Shown here one piece after another: positions 32,870 to 40,690 of a stretch of 64,000 nt of DNA (the first letter of the stretch is position 1; each line of letters starts with the position of its first letter). The stretch is from contig NZ_RKRD01000001.1 of NCBI RefSeq assembly GCF_003814745.1, forward strand, positions 868,001 through 932,000, given 5' to 3'. This DNA is from Hydrogenoanaerobacterium saccharovorans (lineage in GTDB: Bacteria; Bacillota; Clostridia; Oscillospirales; Ruminococcaceae). The position numbers and the translations under genes were made by a program. The notes below the pieces were generated by a model. The model saw only the letters and a program-made list of their open reading frames with translations, had not been told where the DNA came from and ran no database searches.

Positions 32870-34067
32870 AATTACAAACAATAATACAGAAACTGTAAAA
32901 GATGATATCATAAAGGTCAGTCACTTGACCAAGCTCTATGGCTCAAATAAAAGCGAAGCTACAAAAATGATGAAAAACGGTGCAGATAAAGATACTGTTT
33001 ATAAACAAACGGGTGTTACCGTAGCCTTGTGGGACGTTAGCTTTAACGTAAAACGCGGTGAAATCTTTGTAATCATCGGTCTTTCGGGATCAGGCAAATC
33101 TACCGTAGTGCGTACTTTGAATATGCTGCATAAACCGACAAGCGGCAAGGTGATTTTCGAAGACAGTGCAATCGATAAATTTGGTATAAAAGATTTGCGT
33201 GATTACCGCAGAAATAAAATATCGATGGTATTTCAAAGTTTTGGCTTAATGAGCCACCGCGATGTTATTGGAAATGTAGCTTACGGGTTGGAAGTAAAAG
33301 GCGTACCGCGTATTGAACGAGAAGGAAAAGCCCTAGAGATGATTAATATGGTAGGGCTGAACGGGCATGAACATTCAAGCATCAGCAGCCTTTCAGGTGG
33401 AATGAAGCAGCGAGTAGGCATTGCCCGTGCATTGGCGAACGACCCCGAGGTACTGCTGATGGATGAACCGTTCTCTGCGCTTGACCCGTTGGTGCGTAAG
33501 GATATGCAGTTTGAATTGCTTTCGATTCAACGCAAATTGAAAAAAACAGTGGTTTTTATCACGCATGACATCAACGAGGCGTTTAAGCTTGGAGACACGG
33601 TTGCCATTATGCGTGATGGTAAACTGATTCAGGTGGGAACTCCTGAGGAAATGAGTGAACATCCTGCTGATGATTATGTACACCAATTTATTGACAGTGC
33701 CGATAAAACCAAGGTGCTTAGTGCGAAACATGTTATGGTTACGCCCACTTGTGTGCGTTTAAAAGATACACCCCAGTATGCAATTCGCGAAATGCGCAGC
33801 AACGGTACGTCCACAGCTTATGTGGTAGACGAGCAAATGCATCTGCGCGGCATTGTTGCAATTGATGATGCTATTCGCGCCAAAAAAGATCAGCTCCCTT
33901 TGAGAGAAGTATATATACAAGACGTGCAGACTACAACAAAAGACACGCTGATCAGCGACATTCTGCCGATTGCAGCAGAAGCAAAATATCCTGTCGCTGT
34001 AGTGGAAGAAGACGGCAGTTTGGAGGGCATTGTTACAAAAGCATCGGTATTGTCCTCATTAATTTAA
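32862..34067 (+). CDS. Glycine betaine/proline ABC transporter ATP-binding protein with CBS domains
   Basis: A ProV/OpuAA-type ATPase of 401 residues. Walker A is GLSGSGKST (about residue 74) and the signature is LSGGMKQRVGIARAL, with LLMDEPFSALDP and the switch region FITHDINEAFKLGD. The last 120 residues form two CBS motifs, used in OpuA to sense ionic strength and shut the transporter at low salt. The N-terminal SHLTKLYGSNKSEATKMMKNG is typical of the ProV group. It overlaps the fused permease gene, so the two are translated together. It should gate osmoprotectant import. Confidence 0.93.
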   Translation: MAEITNNNTETVKDDIIKVSHLTKLYGSNKSEATKMMKNGADKDTVYKQTGVTVALWDVSFNVKRGEIFVIIGLSGSGKSTVVRTLNMLHKPTSGKVIFEDSAIDKFGIKDLRDYRRNKISMVFQSFGLMSHRDVIGNVAYGLEVKGVPRIEREGKALEMINMVGLNGHEHSSISSLSGGMKQRVGIARALANDPEVLLMDEPFSALDPLVRKDMQFELLSIQRKLKKTVVFITHDINEAFKLGDTVAIMRDGKLIQVGTPEEMSEHPADDYVHQFIDSADKTKVLSAKHVMVTPTCVRLKDTPQYAIREMRSNGTSTAYVVDEQMHLRGIVAIDDAIRAKKDQLPLREVYIQDVQTTTKDTLISDILPIAAEAKYPVAVVEEDGSLEGIVTKASVLSSLI

Positions 34068-34079
34068 TAAAATGTAAAA

Positions 34080-34135
34080 CAACTCCCAGTGTACCCATTG
34101 GTGCACTGGGAGTTGCGCTTTATTTACTTGTTTTT
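34080..34135 (+). terminator. Terminator of the betaine ABC operon
   Basis: CAACTCCCAGTG and CACTGGGAGTTG form 12 perfect pairs and the inner bases add four more. A T-rich tail follows. Confidence 0.88.
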
Positions 34136-34291
34136 GTACTGTAATGATGTTAACATAAAAATACAATCAGCGAGATGTTTGTTTTTAATAGTCGGTTTTA
34201 GTTGTAAATAATTATATTTAAAACAAAATTATCAGTAAAATATCACCAAAAATCGGTTCATATTTTTATTAGTCATTCTTAATACTTTTAC

Positions 34292-34320
34292 TTGCAAGGG
34301 TTTAAAGTTCGTAGTACAAT
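34292..34320 (+). promoter_or_regulatory. Probable promoter of the mocA-like gene
   Basis: TTGCAA (34292-34297) and TACAAT (34315-34320) are separated by 17 bases, 29 bases before the ATG. Confidence 0.6.
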
Positions 34321-34348
34321 AATACCAACATAGTGAGGCGGGCAGAAA

Positions 34349-34924
34349 ATGAAAAAATTAAGTGCAATTGTTTTGGCAGCAGGGTTATCTTCGCGTATGG
34401 GAGAAAATAAGCTGCTTATGAATTACAAAGGCTGCCCGATGTCGGAGTATATTTTTAAAAATTTAAAGCACAACAGCATGTGGCTGAACGAAGTACTTGT
34501 GGTAGGCAGGTTACAAGAAACAAAAGAAATAGCAGAGCAGTATGGTTTTGCCTATATTCATAACAGCATGCCAGAGCGTGGCATGGGTTATTCCCTTGCT
34601 TTGGGGGTACAGGCGGCGGGAGCATGTGACGGATTTTTACTTGCGCTTGCCGATATGCCCGACCTTAAAACGGGAACAATCCACACACTTTGCCAAAGTT
34701 TTATGAAAAACCCCACACGCATAACCGTACCGGTTTATGGTGGAAGACGCGGAAACCCCGTAATTTTTCCTGTATCATTTCGTAAACAGCTCTCAGCCTT
34801 GGACGGTGATAAAGGCGGCAGAGATTTAATTCGCAGCGAGCAGCAAAATATTGCCCGGGTACAGATATACGACGCCGGAATTTTGCGAGATATTGATACA
34901 AAAGCAGATTTTGAAGCAAATTAG
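34349..34924 (+). CDS. mocA: MocA-like nucleotidyltransferase (molybdenum cofactor cytidylyltransferase family)
   Basis: A 191-residue enzyme with the NTP-transferase opening VLAAGLSSRMGENKLLMNYKG and the LALADMPDL metal-binding segment, then GRRGNPVIFP and GDKGGRD. MocA adds CMP to molybdopterin to make the cytosine dinucleotide cofactor of xanthine dehydrogenase-type enzymes. No such hydroxylase genes are in the window; the next operon imports nucleosides or purines, which fits purine breakdown. Another sugar-phosphate nucleotidyltransferase activity is possible. GTGAGGCGGG lies upstream of the ATG. Confidence 0.75.
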   Translation: MKKLSAIVLAAGLSSRMGENKLLMNYKGCPMSEYIFKNLKHNSMWLNEVLVVGRLQETKEIAEQYGFAYIHNSMPERGMGYSLALGVQAAGACDGFLLALADMPDLKTGTIHTLCQSFMKNPTRITVPVYGGRRGNPVIFPVSFRKQLSALDGDKGGRDLIRSEQQNIARVQIYDAGILRDIDTKADFEAN

Positions 34925-35058
34925 GCACGTTTTTATGGCTTTTGTTGGTATTAGGTACGACTATTCGTGTAAATATCCAGTTGAAAAGTAAATATAGTAT
35001 AAATTATAACCATTCCTATGAATTTGTCCGAAAGCGAATCAGATTGCTCCAAATCGCA

Positions 35059-35087
35059 TTGACATGCCCGTTTTGGTTTGCTAGAAT
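35059..35087 (+). promoter_or_regulatory. Promoter of the nucleoside-importer operon
   Basis: TTGACA (35059-35064) and TAGAAT (35082-35087) are separated by exactly 17 bases. The predicted transcript start is near 35094, leaving a leader of about 160 bases. Confidence 0.82.
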
Positions 35088-35093
35088 GTTTTC

Positions 35094-35253
35094 GGCAGCT
35101 AAGGTGCTTAACAACATAAAATCGCACCCGCTGATTGAAAAATAGCCGCTCTGTTCAGTGGTTCATGCAATCGGTTACAAGGGGCATACGTAACGTCTGC
35201 CCCTTTTAATATTTCTTACGAAAGAAAGATTAAATTTAGGAGGGTATACTAAA
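35094..35253 (+). promoter_or_regulatory. Structured leader before the BMP lipoprotein gene, class unknown
   Basis: Three pairings can be drawn. GGTGC (35103) pairs with GCACC (35124). CTGATTG (35131) pairs with CAATCGG (35168), enclosing an inner AGCCGCT/AGTGGTT stem. A terminator-like hairpin follows at 35179-35216. CAGC (35096) could instead pair with GCTG (35130), which overlaps the second stem. The layout resembles a riboswitch with an expression platform, but it lacks purine-riboswitch landmarks and I cannot name a class. Confidence 0.45.
35179..35216 (+). terminator. Terminator-like hairpin in the leader of the nucleoside-importer operon
   Basis: AAGGGGCA and TGCCCCTT enclose an inner ACG/CGT pairing, followed by TTTTAATATTTC. 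It lies between promoter and gene, so it would act as an attenuator. Confidence 0.7.
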
Positions 35254-36411
35254 ATGAAAAAAGTATTAGCAATTGTGCTTGCAACTGTTTTGGCAGTGTC
35301 AATGATGGCAGGCTGCGCACCAAAGGCGGTTCAAGATGCACAAAACAGCGCCCCCGAGTCTACCGCGGAAGCAGCTGCTGCAGAGTCAGCTGAATCTGCA
35401 CACAAAGCAATTGCAAAAGAAGACATTAAAGTAGGATTTCTATACGTAGGTCCTATCGGTGACGAGGGTTACTCTTTTGCTCACGATCAGGGCAGAAAAG
35501 AGCTTGAGACTAAGCTTGGCGTTAAAACCATGTACATAGAGAATGTTCCTGAAACTGCCGACTGCGAAGCACAAATCCGCAGCTTGATAGATCAGGGCTG
35601 TAACGTAATTTATGCAACCAGCTTTGGTCATATGAAATTTATCGATGCGGTTGCAAAAGAAAATCCTGATGTTTATTTCGGTCATGCAACTGGATTTATG
35701 ACAGCTGACAACATGTCCAACTACATGGGGCGTATCTACGAAGCTCGCTACCTTTCTGGTATTGCTGCAGGTCTTAACACTAAAAATGGTAAGATTGGCT
35801 ACGTTGCCGCTATGAAAACTGCCGAAGTTATCCGCGGAATCAACGCATTTACTCTGGGCGTTCGTTCGGTTAACCCCACTGCTACGGTTGAAGTAAAATG
35901 GACGAACTCTTGGTATGACCCTGCTGTTGAGAAAGCAACCGCAGTTGACCTGCTCAACAATGGCTGCGATATGATTGCTCAGCATTGCGATACAACAGGC
36001 CCCCAAGTTGCTGCACAGGAAAAAGGCGCAAAATGCATCGGCTATAACGCCCCCACACTTTCTGCAGCTCCGAAGGCATACCTCACCGCTCCTCTGTTCC
36101 ACTGGGGTACCTTCTATGTCAACGATGTACAAAGCATCATTGACGGTACTTGGAAGTCTCAGTCTTACTGGGAAGGCATCAAGTCCGGAATGGTTTCGCT
36201 TGATAAACTGTCTGAAAACTGCGTAGCAGGTACCAAAGAAAAAGTTGAAGAGGCTCAGGCTAAAATCGTTGACGGTTCTCTGTTTGTATTTACAGGTGAG
36301 ATTAAAGACAACGAGGGCAAGGTTAAGGTTGCTGCCGGCGAAAAGATGACCGATGAGCAGCTGCTTGCTTTCGATTGGTTTGTTGAGGGTGTTATCGGTA
36401 CAGCAAAATAA
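35254..36411 (+). CDS. BMP family lipoprotein, nucleoside/purine ABC importer binding protein
   Basis: A lipid-anchored binding protein of 385 residues. The lipobox is MMAGC (Cys about residue 23), followed by an Ala/Glu/Ser-rich linker. The BMP domain begins at IKVGFLYVGPIGDEGYSFAHDQG and contains YATSFGH, GRIYEARYLSGIAAG and IAQHCDTTGPQVAAQ. The family binds guanosine, inosine or other nucleosides. Order and content with the next three genes match Bacillus yufNOPQ (nupNOPQ, guanosine uptake). Ligand choice is unknown. GGAGGG lies before the ATG. Confidence 0.9.
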   Translation: MKKVLAIVLATVLAVSMMAGCAPKAVQDAQNSAPESTAEAAAAESAESAHKAIAKEDIKVGFLYVGPIGDEGYSFAHDQGRKELETKLGVKTMYIENVPETADCEAQIRSLIDQGCNVIYATSFGHMKFIDAVAKENPDVYFGHATGFMTADNMSNYMGRIYEARYLSGIAAGLNTKNGKIGYVAAMKTAEVIRGINAFTLGVRSVNPTATVEVKWTNSWYDPAVEKATAVDLLNNGCDMIAQHCDTTGPQVAAQEKGAKCIGYNAPTLSAAPKAYLTAPLFHWGTFYVNDVQSIIDGTWKSQSYWEGIKSGMVSLDKLSENCVAGTKEKVEEAQAKIVDGSLFVFTGEIKDNEGKVKVAAGEKMTDEQLLAFDWFVEGVIGTAK

Positions 36412-36423
36412 AACAATACAGCA

Positions 36424-36466
36424 TCTTGCAAAAGGGGTTTTGCGGTTACAGCAAAATCCCTTTGCA
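36424..36466 (+). repeat. Hairpin between the BMP gene and the ATPase gene
   Basis: GCAAAAGGGGTTTTGC faces GCAAAATCCCTTTGC with a single bulge and wobble. No T-run follows, so it is more likely an RNA stabiliser or processing site than a terminator. Confidence 0.55.
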
Positions 36467-36494
36467 TCAAGCTGAAAGAAGCTGCTTTGTGTGG

Positions 36495-36529
36495 CTTCGG
36501 AAGCATTGACGGACAGGGTGCTTCCGAAG
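36495..36529 (+). repeat. Second hairpin between the BMP gene and the ATPase gene
   Basis: CTTCGGAAGC and GCTTCCGAAG form ten perfect pairs around a 15-base loop, with no T-run. The 284-base gap holds no gene. Confidence 0.55.
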
Positions 36530-36695
36530 AGACATAAGACTAACAACTATCTTTTTTGGTGAATAACAATACGGAAGAGTTATTATCAAGCCGTTTTCAG
36601 CTTAATAGTATGAAATCCAACATATAAAAGCATACAATCTGGATGCAATGTATTCAGTTTTCAATTGTAAATAAATAAAAGGCAGGCGATACTCC

Positions 36696-38234
36696 ATGGA
36701 GAACAAACCGTATATCCGGCTCAGTGGTATCACAAAGACCTTTGGCCCTGTTGTTGCAAACAACAACATCAGCCTAGATGTAAAAAAAGGCGAAATCCAC
36801 GCTTTGCTTGGTGAAAACGGCTCGGGCAAAAGCACGTTGATGAGTATACTTTCCGGGATTTACCAGCCGGACAGCGGCGCCATCTTTTTGGGGGACAAAC
36901 AGATGGCATTCTCTTCACCGAAGGACGCAATTGATGCCGGCATCGGCATGGTTCATCAACACTTTAAACTGGTGGATGTTCTAAGCGCGAAAGAAAACAT
37001 TATTGCAGGGCGAAAAGGCTCGTTTTTCATCGGCGGAAAAGAACTTACACGGCAAATTAATGCCATTGCAGAAAAATATGGGCTTTCTATTGACCCGGAC
37101 AAAAAAATATATAATATGTCGGTAAGCGAAAAGCAGACGGTTGAAATTATGAAGGTTCTCTACCGCGGGGCAGATGTTCTTGTACTGGATGAACCTACTG
37201 CAGTGCTTACCCCGCAAGAAATTCGCGTCTTGTTTCAAATCTTGCGCAATATGAAGAACGAAGGCTGTGCCGTAATTATTATCACGCATAAACTGGGTGA
37301 GGTTATGGATATTTCTGACCGTGTTACGGTACTGCGTAAGGGCGAAAGCATAAAAACAGTCAATACAAGCGAAACAAGTATCCGTGAATTGACCGAATAT
37401 ATGGTGGGGCGTCCTATTTCACTCGACCTGAACTGCCCACAGGTGACCCCTGAAATCAAGCACACCATACTTGAGGTAAAAGACCTTACGGTACGCAACC
37501 AGGTTGACCACATTGATGTACTCAACAAACTTACTTTTTCGCTATCTTCAGGCGAAATCCTCGGTGTGGCAGGCATAGCTGGCAGCGGGCAGAAAGCACT
37601 TTGCGAGGCAATTACCGGCCTTGAAAAAGTGTCTTCGGGCGAAATGGTATTTAAAGGTGAAAACCTGATTGGTATGTCGCCGAAAGACATCATTCGAAAA
37701 GGCATCAGCATGAGTTTTGTTCCCGAAGATAGACTTGGCATGGGGTTAATCGGTGCAATGGATATCACCGACAATGTATTGCTGAAATCCTATCAAAATA
37801 TGCCGGGTGCCTTCATCAACCGCAAAGCGGGCAAGGCAAAAGCCGAAGAAATCATCAAGCAGTACGATATCAACACAACCGGACCCAGCCAAATTGTCAA
37901 AAAGCTATCGGGTGGCAACATTCAAAAGGTGTTGTTGGGGCGCGAAATTGCGCTTTCTCCGCAGCTGCTGATTACTGCTTATCCGGTGCGTGGCTTGGAT
38001 ATTGGTGCTTCGTATAATATTTATGATATGCTCAACGAGCAAAAGCAAAAAGGTGTGGGCATTCTGTTTATCGGTGAGGACCTTGACATTTTGCTGGAAC
38101 TTTCTGACCGCATTATGGTGTTGCACAGCGGCGAAATTATGGATATTGTCGACCCCAAGACCACCACCAAAGAAGAAATTGGTATGCTTATGATGGGGCA
38201 TAAGGAAACAAAAGGGGAGGTGCAGGCATCATGA
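36696..38234 (+). CDS. Nucleoside-type ABC importer, double ATP-binding protein
   Basis: A 512-residue protein with two ABC cassettes in tandem, the sugar/nucleoside (Rbs/BMP) layout. Cassette 1 has Walker A GENGSGKST (about residue 41), LVLDEPTAVLTP and the switch histidine ITHKL. Cassette 2 has the altered Walker A GIAGSGQKAL (about 293), LSGGNIQKVLLGRE and AYPVRGLDIGA, the usual degenerate form in this family. AGGCAGG lies before the ATG. The following permease gene overlaps by 4 bases. It powers the importer served by the BMP lipoprotein. Confidence 0.92.
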   Translation: MENKPYIRLSGITKTFGPVVANNNISLDVKKGEIHALLGENGSGKSTLMSILSGIYQPDSGAIFLGDKQMAFSSPKDAIDAGIGMVHQHFKLVDVLSAKENIIAGRKGSFFIGGKELTRQINAIAEKYGLSIDPDKKIYNMSVSEKQTVEIMKVLYRGADVLVLDEPTAVLTPQEIRVLFQILRNMKNEGCAVIIITHKLGEVMDISDRVTVLRKGESIKTVNTSETSIRELTEYMVGRPISLDLNCPQVTPEIKHTILEVKDLTVRNQVDHIDVLNKLTFSLSSGEILGVAGIAGSGQKALCEAITGLEKVSSGEMVFKGENLIGMSPKDIIRKGISMSFVPEDRLGMGLIGAMDITDNVLLKSYQNMPGAFINRKAGKAKAEEIIKQYDINTTGPSQIVKKLSGGNIQKVLLGREIALSPQLLITAYPVRGLDIGASYNIYDMLNEQKQKGVGILFIGEDLDILLELSDRIMVLHSGEIMDIVDPKTTTKEEIGMLMMGHKETKGEVQAS

Positions 38235-39310
38235 TTAAAATAGTAAAAAGGCCTGAAGTCTCGCCTGCACAATCGAATGTTCAACGTGTTGTTTCCATAC
38301 TAATTGCATTGGTTGTGGCTGCAGGGTTTATACTGATTCTTGGCTACAGCCCCATTGTGGTGTACAGTGAAATTATTAAAGGGGCTACCGGTTCGCTCTA
38401 TCGCCTTAAAGAAACGATTAACAAAGCAATCCCACTGATTACCCTTTCGCTGGGCATTGCGGTGGCGTTTAAAATGAAATTCTCCAATATTGGGGCAGAA
38501 GGTCAGTTCTATTTGGGAGCAATGGGAGCTGCTTATATTGCGTTTTGTTTCCCCGATATGCCCCGTGCGCTTTTGCTGCCGCTGATGGCAATTGTAGCAA
38601 TGGTAATGGGTGGTATATGGTGCTTTTTTCCTGCAATTCTCAAAATAAAATTTGGCACCAGCGAGACGCTTGTCACGCTTATGATGAACTATATCGCCGT
38701 AAAATGGGTTACTTACCTGCAGTACGGCCCGTGGAAAGACCCAAAAGCTTTTGGCTTTCCCAAAATGCCGCAGTTTACAGAAAACGCTATTTTGCCCAAG
38801 GTGTTCGGTGTACATTCCGGTTGGATTATTGCACTGGCAATGGTGGTTATCATCCACATTCTTATGAGCAAATCCAAACTGGGATACGAGATTTCTGTTT
38901 TGGGCGAAAACCCACAAACTGCACGCTATGCAGGCATGAATACACTGAAAATTTTGTTTATATCGGTGCTGATTAGCGGCGGGCTTTGCGGCCTTGCGGG
39001 TATGATGCAAGCATCTGCCATCGAGCAATCGCTTACCGATAAACTCTCAAGCGGGTTAGGCTTTACCGCCATCATCACTGCATGGCTGGCACGCCTTTCT
39101 GCCCCTACCATCTTGGTGGTATCGTTCTTTTTTGCAATGCTGCTTCAGGGCAGTGCCTATTTGCAAAGTGCTTTGCAAATCCCTTCTGCGGTTGCAGAGA
39201 TTTTACAAGGTATCATCTTGTTCTTTGTACTTGCGAGTGAGTTCTTTACTCAGTACAGATTTGTATACAAAAAGAATACGGCGTCTGATGCAAAGGAGGT
39301 AGAGGCATAA
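38231..39310 (+). CDS. Nucleoside-type ABC importer permease 1
   Basis: A 359-residue permease of the BPD_transp_2 (RbsC/LivH) family with about nine or ten hydrophobic segments. Family landmarks are FKMKFSNIGAEGQFYLGAMGA near the start of the core, GENPQTARYAGMN before the coupling helix, and ISGGLCGLAGMMQAS. It corresponds to YufP/NupP by order. It starts within the ATPase gene and overlaps permease 2 by 1 base, so all three are translationally linked. The C-terminus is charged and cytoplasmic. Confidence 0.9.
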   Translation: MIKIVKRPEVSPAQSNVQRVVSILIALVVAAGFILILGYSPIVVYSEIIKGATGSLYRLKETINKAIPLITLSLGIAVAFKMKFSNIGAEGQFYLGAMGAAYIAFCFPDMPRALLLPLMAIVAMVMGGIWCFFPAILKIKFGTSETLVTLMMNYIAVKWVTYLQYGPWKDPKAFGFPKMPQFTENAILPKVFGVHSGWIIALAMVVIIHILMSKSKLGYEISVLGENPQTARYAGMNTLKILFISVLISGGLCGLAGMMQASAIEQSLTDKLSSGLGFTAIITAWLARLSAPTILVVSFFFAMLLQGSAYLQSALQIPSAVAEILQGIILFFVLASEFFTQYRFVYKKNTASDAKEVEA

Positions 39311-40275
39311 TGGATTTCTTAAACGGAACGGGATTATTCCTGCAAACCGCTGTCCAGATGGGTACCCCTTTGCTGTTCGGTACGCTCGGCGGTATCCTTT
39401 GCGAAAAAGTTGGCCACTTAAACCTCGGTGTTGAGGGTATGATGCTGCTCGGCGCTGTGATGGGCTTTCTCACCGCGCTAAAAACCGGAAATCCGCTGCT
39501 TGCAGTGATTGTGTCTGGCCTGGCAGGTGTGGCAGGTGCTTTGATTTACGCAGTTATTACGGTAACTTTCCGCGGTAATCAAACGGTTACCGGTTTGGTG
39601 CTTACCATATTCGGTACGGGAATATCAAGTTTTATCGGGCAGAATCTTGCAGGGCTTTCTCTGCCGGAAGGTTTGCTTGCAGCTCTTGGTATACATAACA
39701 TACCGGGTCTTTCTGCTATTCCTGTAATTGGCACGGCACTGTTTAAGCAGAGTATTTATGTTCACATCGGGTGGATATCCGCAGTTGTTATCTATATTTA
39801 TCTGAGGAAAACTCGTATGGGTCTTTCCATGCGTGTTGTAGGCGAAAACCCTGCAGCGGCAGATGCTTCGGGCATTAATATCACCCTGTATAAATACATT
39901 CATATTCTTTTGGGCGGTTTTCTGTGCGGGCTCGGCGGCTCGTACCTCTCATTGGTGTTTGTACCGCGCTGGCAGGATGAAATTACAGCGGGTATGGGTT
40001 GGATTGCTATTGCATTGGTTATTTTTTCTACATGGAACCCCGCAAAGGCGATTTTTGGCGCTTACCTGTTCGGTGCCCTGCGCGGTGTGGCACTGAAGAT
40101 GCAGAACGTACCGTTGCGTTTGTTCGGCAACAATATCACAATCGACTCTGCTTTATTGGATATGCTGCCGTATATTATGACGATTGCGGTTCTTGTATTT
40201 ATTACCCTACGCAAAAAGAAAGAGAATCAGGCTCCGGCTTGGCTGGGCAATGCTTATTTCCGCGAAGACCGATAA
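39310..40275 (+). CDS. Nucleoside-type ABC importer permease 2
   Basis: A 321-residue paralogue of permease 1, same family, with about nine hydrophobic segments. Shared landmarks are GEKVGHLNLGVEGMMLLGA-like sequence near residue 38, GENPAAADASGIN and LLGGFLCGLGGSYLS, showing ancient duplication. It corresponds to YufQ/NupQ by order. GGAGGTAGAGG precedes the ATG, which shares a base with the upstream stop. It is the last gene of the operon; a terminator follows 25 bases later. Confidence 0.9.
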   Translation: MDFLNGTGLFLQTAVQMGTPLLFGTLGGILCEKVGHLNLGVEGMMLLGAVMGFLTALKTGNPLLAVIVSGLAGVAGALIYAVITVTFRGNQTVTGLVLTIFGTGISSFIGQNLAGLSLPEGLLAALGIHNIPGLSAIPVIGTALFKQSIYVHIGWISAVVIYIYLRKTRMGLSMRVVGENPAAADASGINITLYKYIHILLGGFLCGLGGSYLSLVFVPRWQDEITAGMGWIAIALVIFSTWNPAKAIFGAYLFGALRGVALKMQNVPLRLFGNNITIDSALLDMLPYIMTIAVLVFITLRKKKENQAPAWLGNAYFREDR

Positions 40276-40300
40276 TATTTGTAATGTGATAAAAACAACA

Positions 40301-40334
40301 GAGCCATCTGTAAAGTGCAGATGGCTCATTTTTA
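40301..40334 (+). terminator. Terminator of the nucleoside-importer operon
   Basis: GAGCCATCTG and CAGATGGCTC form 10 perfect pairs around a 7-base loop, followed by ATTTTTATG. Confidence 0.9.
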
Positions 40335-40366
40335 TGATTGTGCGTCCTTTTAAGATGGCATAAAAC

Positions 40367-40395
40367 TTGACATTACAAAAATATTGCATTATAAT
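40367..40395 (+). promoter_or_regulatory. Consensus promoter of the ABC-F gene
   Basis: TTGACA (40367-40372), a 17-base spacer and TATAAT (40390-40395): an exact sigma-A consensus. It starts a leader of nearly 290 bases, from about 40402 to 40690. Confidence 0.92.
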
Positions 40396-40424
40396 AAGCA
40401 AAAATGAATGATAGGGGCTGTGAA

Positions 40425-40445
40425 ATGCGTAATTTTACCTGCTAA
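40425..40445 (+). CDS. Predicted leader peptide upstream of the ABC-F gene
   Basis: A six-codon frame, MRNFTC then TAA, starts about 23 bases into the predicted transcript. AGGGG lies 7 bases before its ATG. Short translated leaders control several ABC-F genes by ribosome-stalling attenuation; translation of this one is inferred. It is followed by GAGCAA/TTGCTC pairing potential and, further on, a terminator. Confidence 0.55.
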   Translation: MRNFTC

Positions 40446-40608
40446 TTGGCTTGCGAGCAAGATTTGCTCAAAGCAAACAGATTGATAATAATAAAGTAAA
40501 GCTTTTAGTAAGGCTTGTTTTTTGTTGTCATATGCAGGAAAGTTACAAATTTCAAACGCTGATATAAGCAGTAATCGGTAGCATTGCTATGGATTTATGC
40601 TGCATGTA

Positions 40609-40653
40609 ACAGGCTGTAAGAAGTGTACTTTCTTGCGGGCTGTTTTTATTTTT
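40609..40653 (+). terminator. Attenuator-type terminator just before the ABC-F gene
   Basis: A long stem pairs ACAG (40609) with CTGT (ending 40643) and CTGTAAGAA with TTCTTGCGG through wobbles. TTTTTATTTTT follows. It ends 38 bases before the gene and lies downstream of the only promoter, so readthrough must be regulated or partial. Confidence 0.75.
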
Positions 40654-40690
40654 ATATGGTTTTATTTGTTTTATAGTTTGGAGGTATACT

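Noticed and set aside
34942..35145. A 67-codon plus-strand frame
   Set aside because: It runs through the consensus promoter and leader of the nucleoside-importer operon, with no ribosome site.
35094..35178. Purine riboswitch before the BMP gene
   Set aside because: The three-way junction and conserved loop sequences of that class are not found; only generic stems are present.
35440..36546. A 368-codon minus-strand frame opposite the BMP gene
   Set aside because: It is antisense to a clear gene with lipobox and family motifs, has no ribosome site and reads as low-complexity Cys/Phe-rich sequence.
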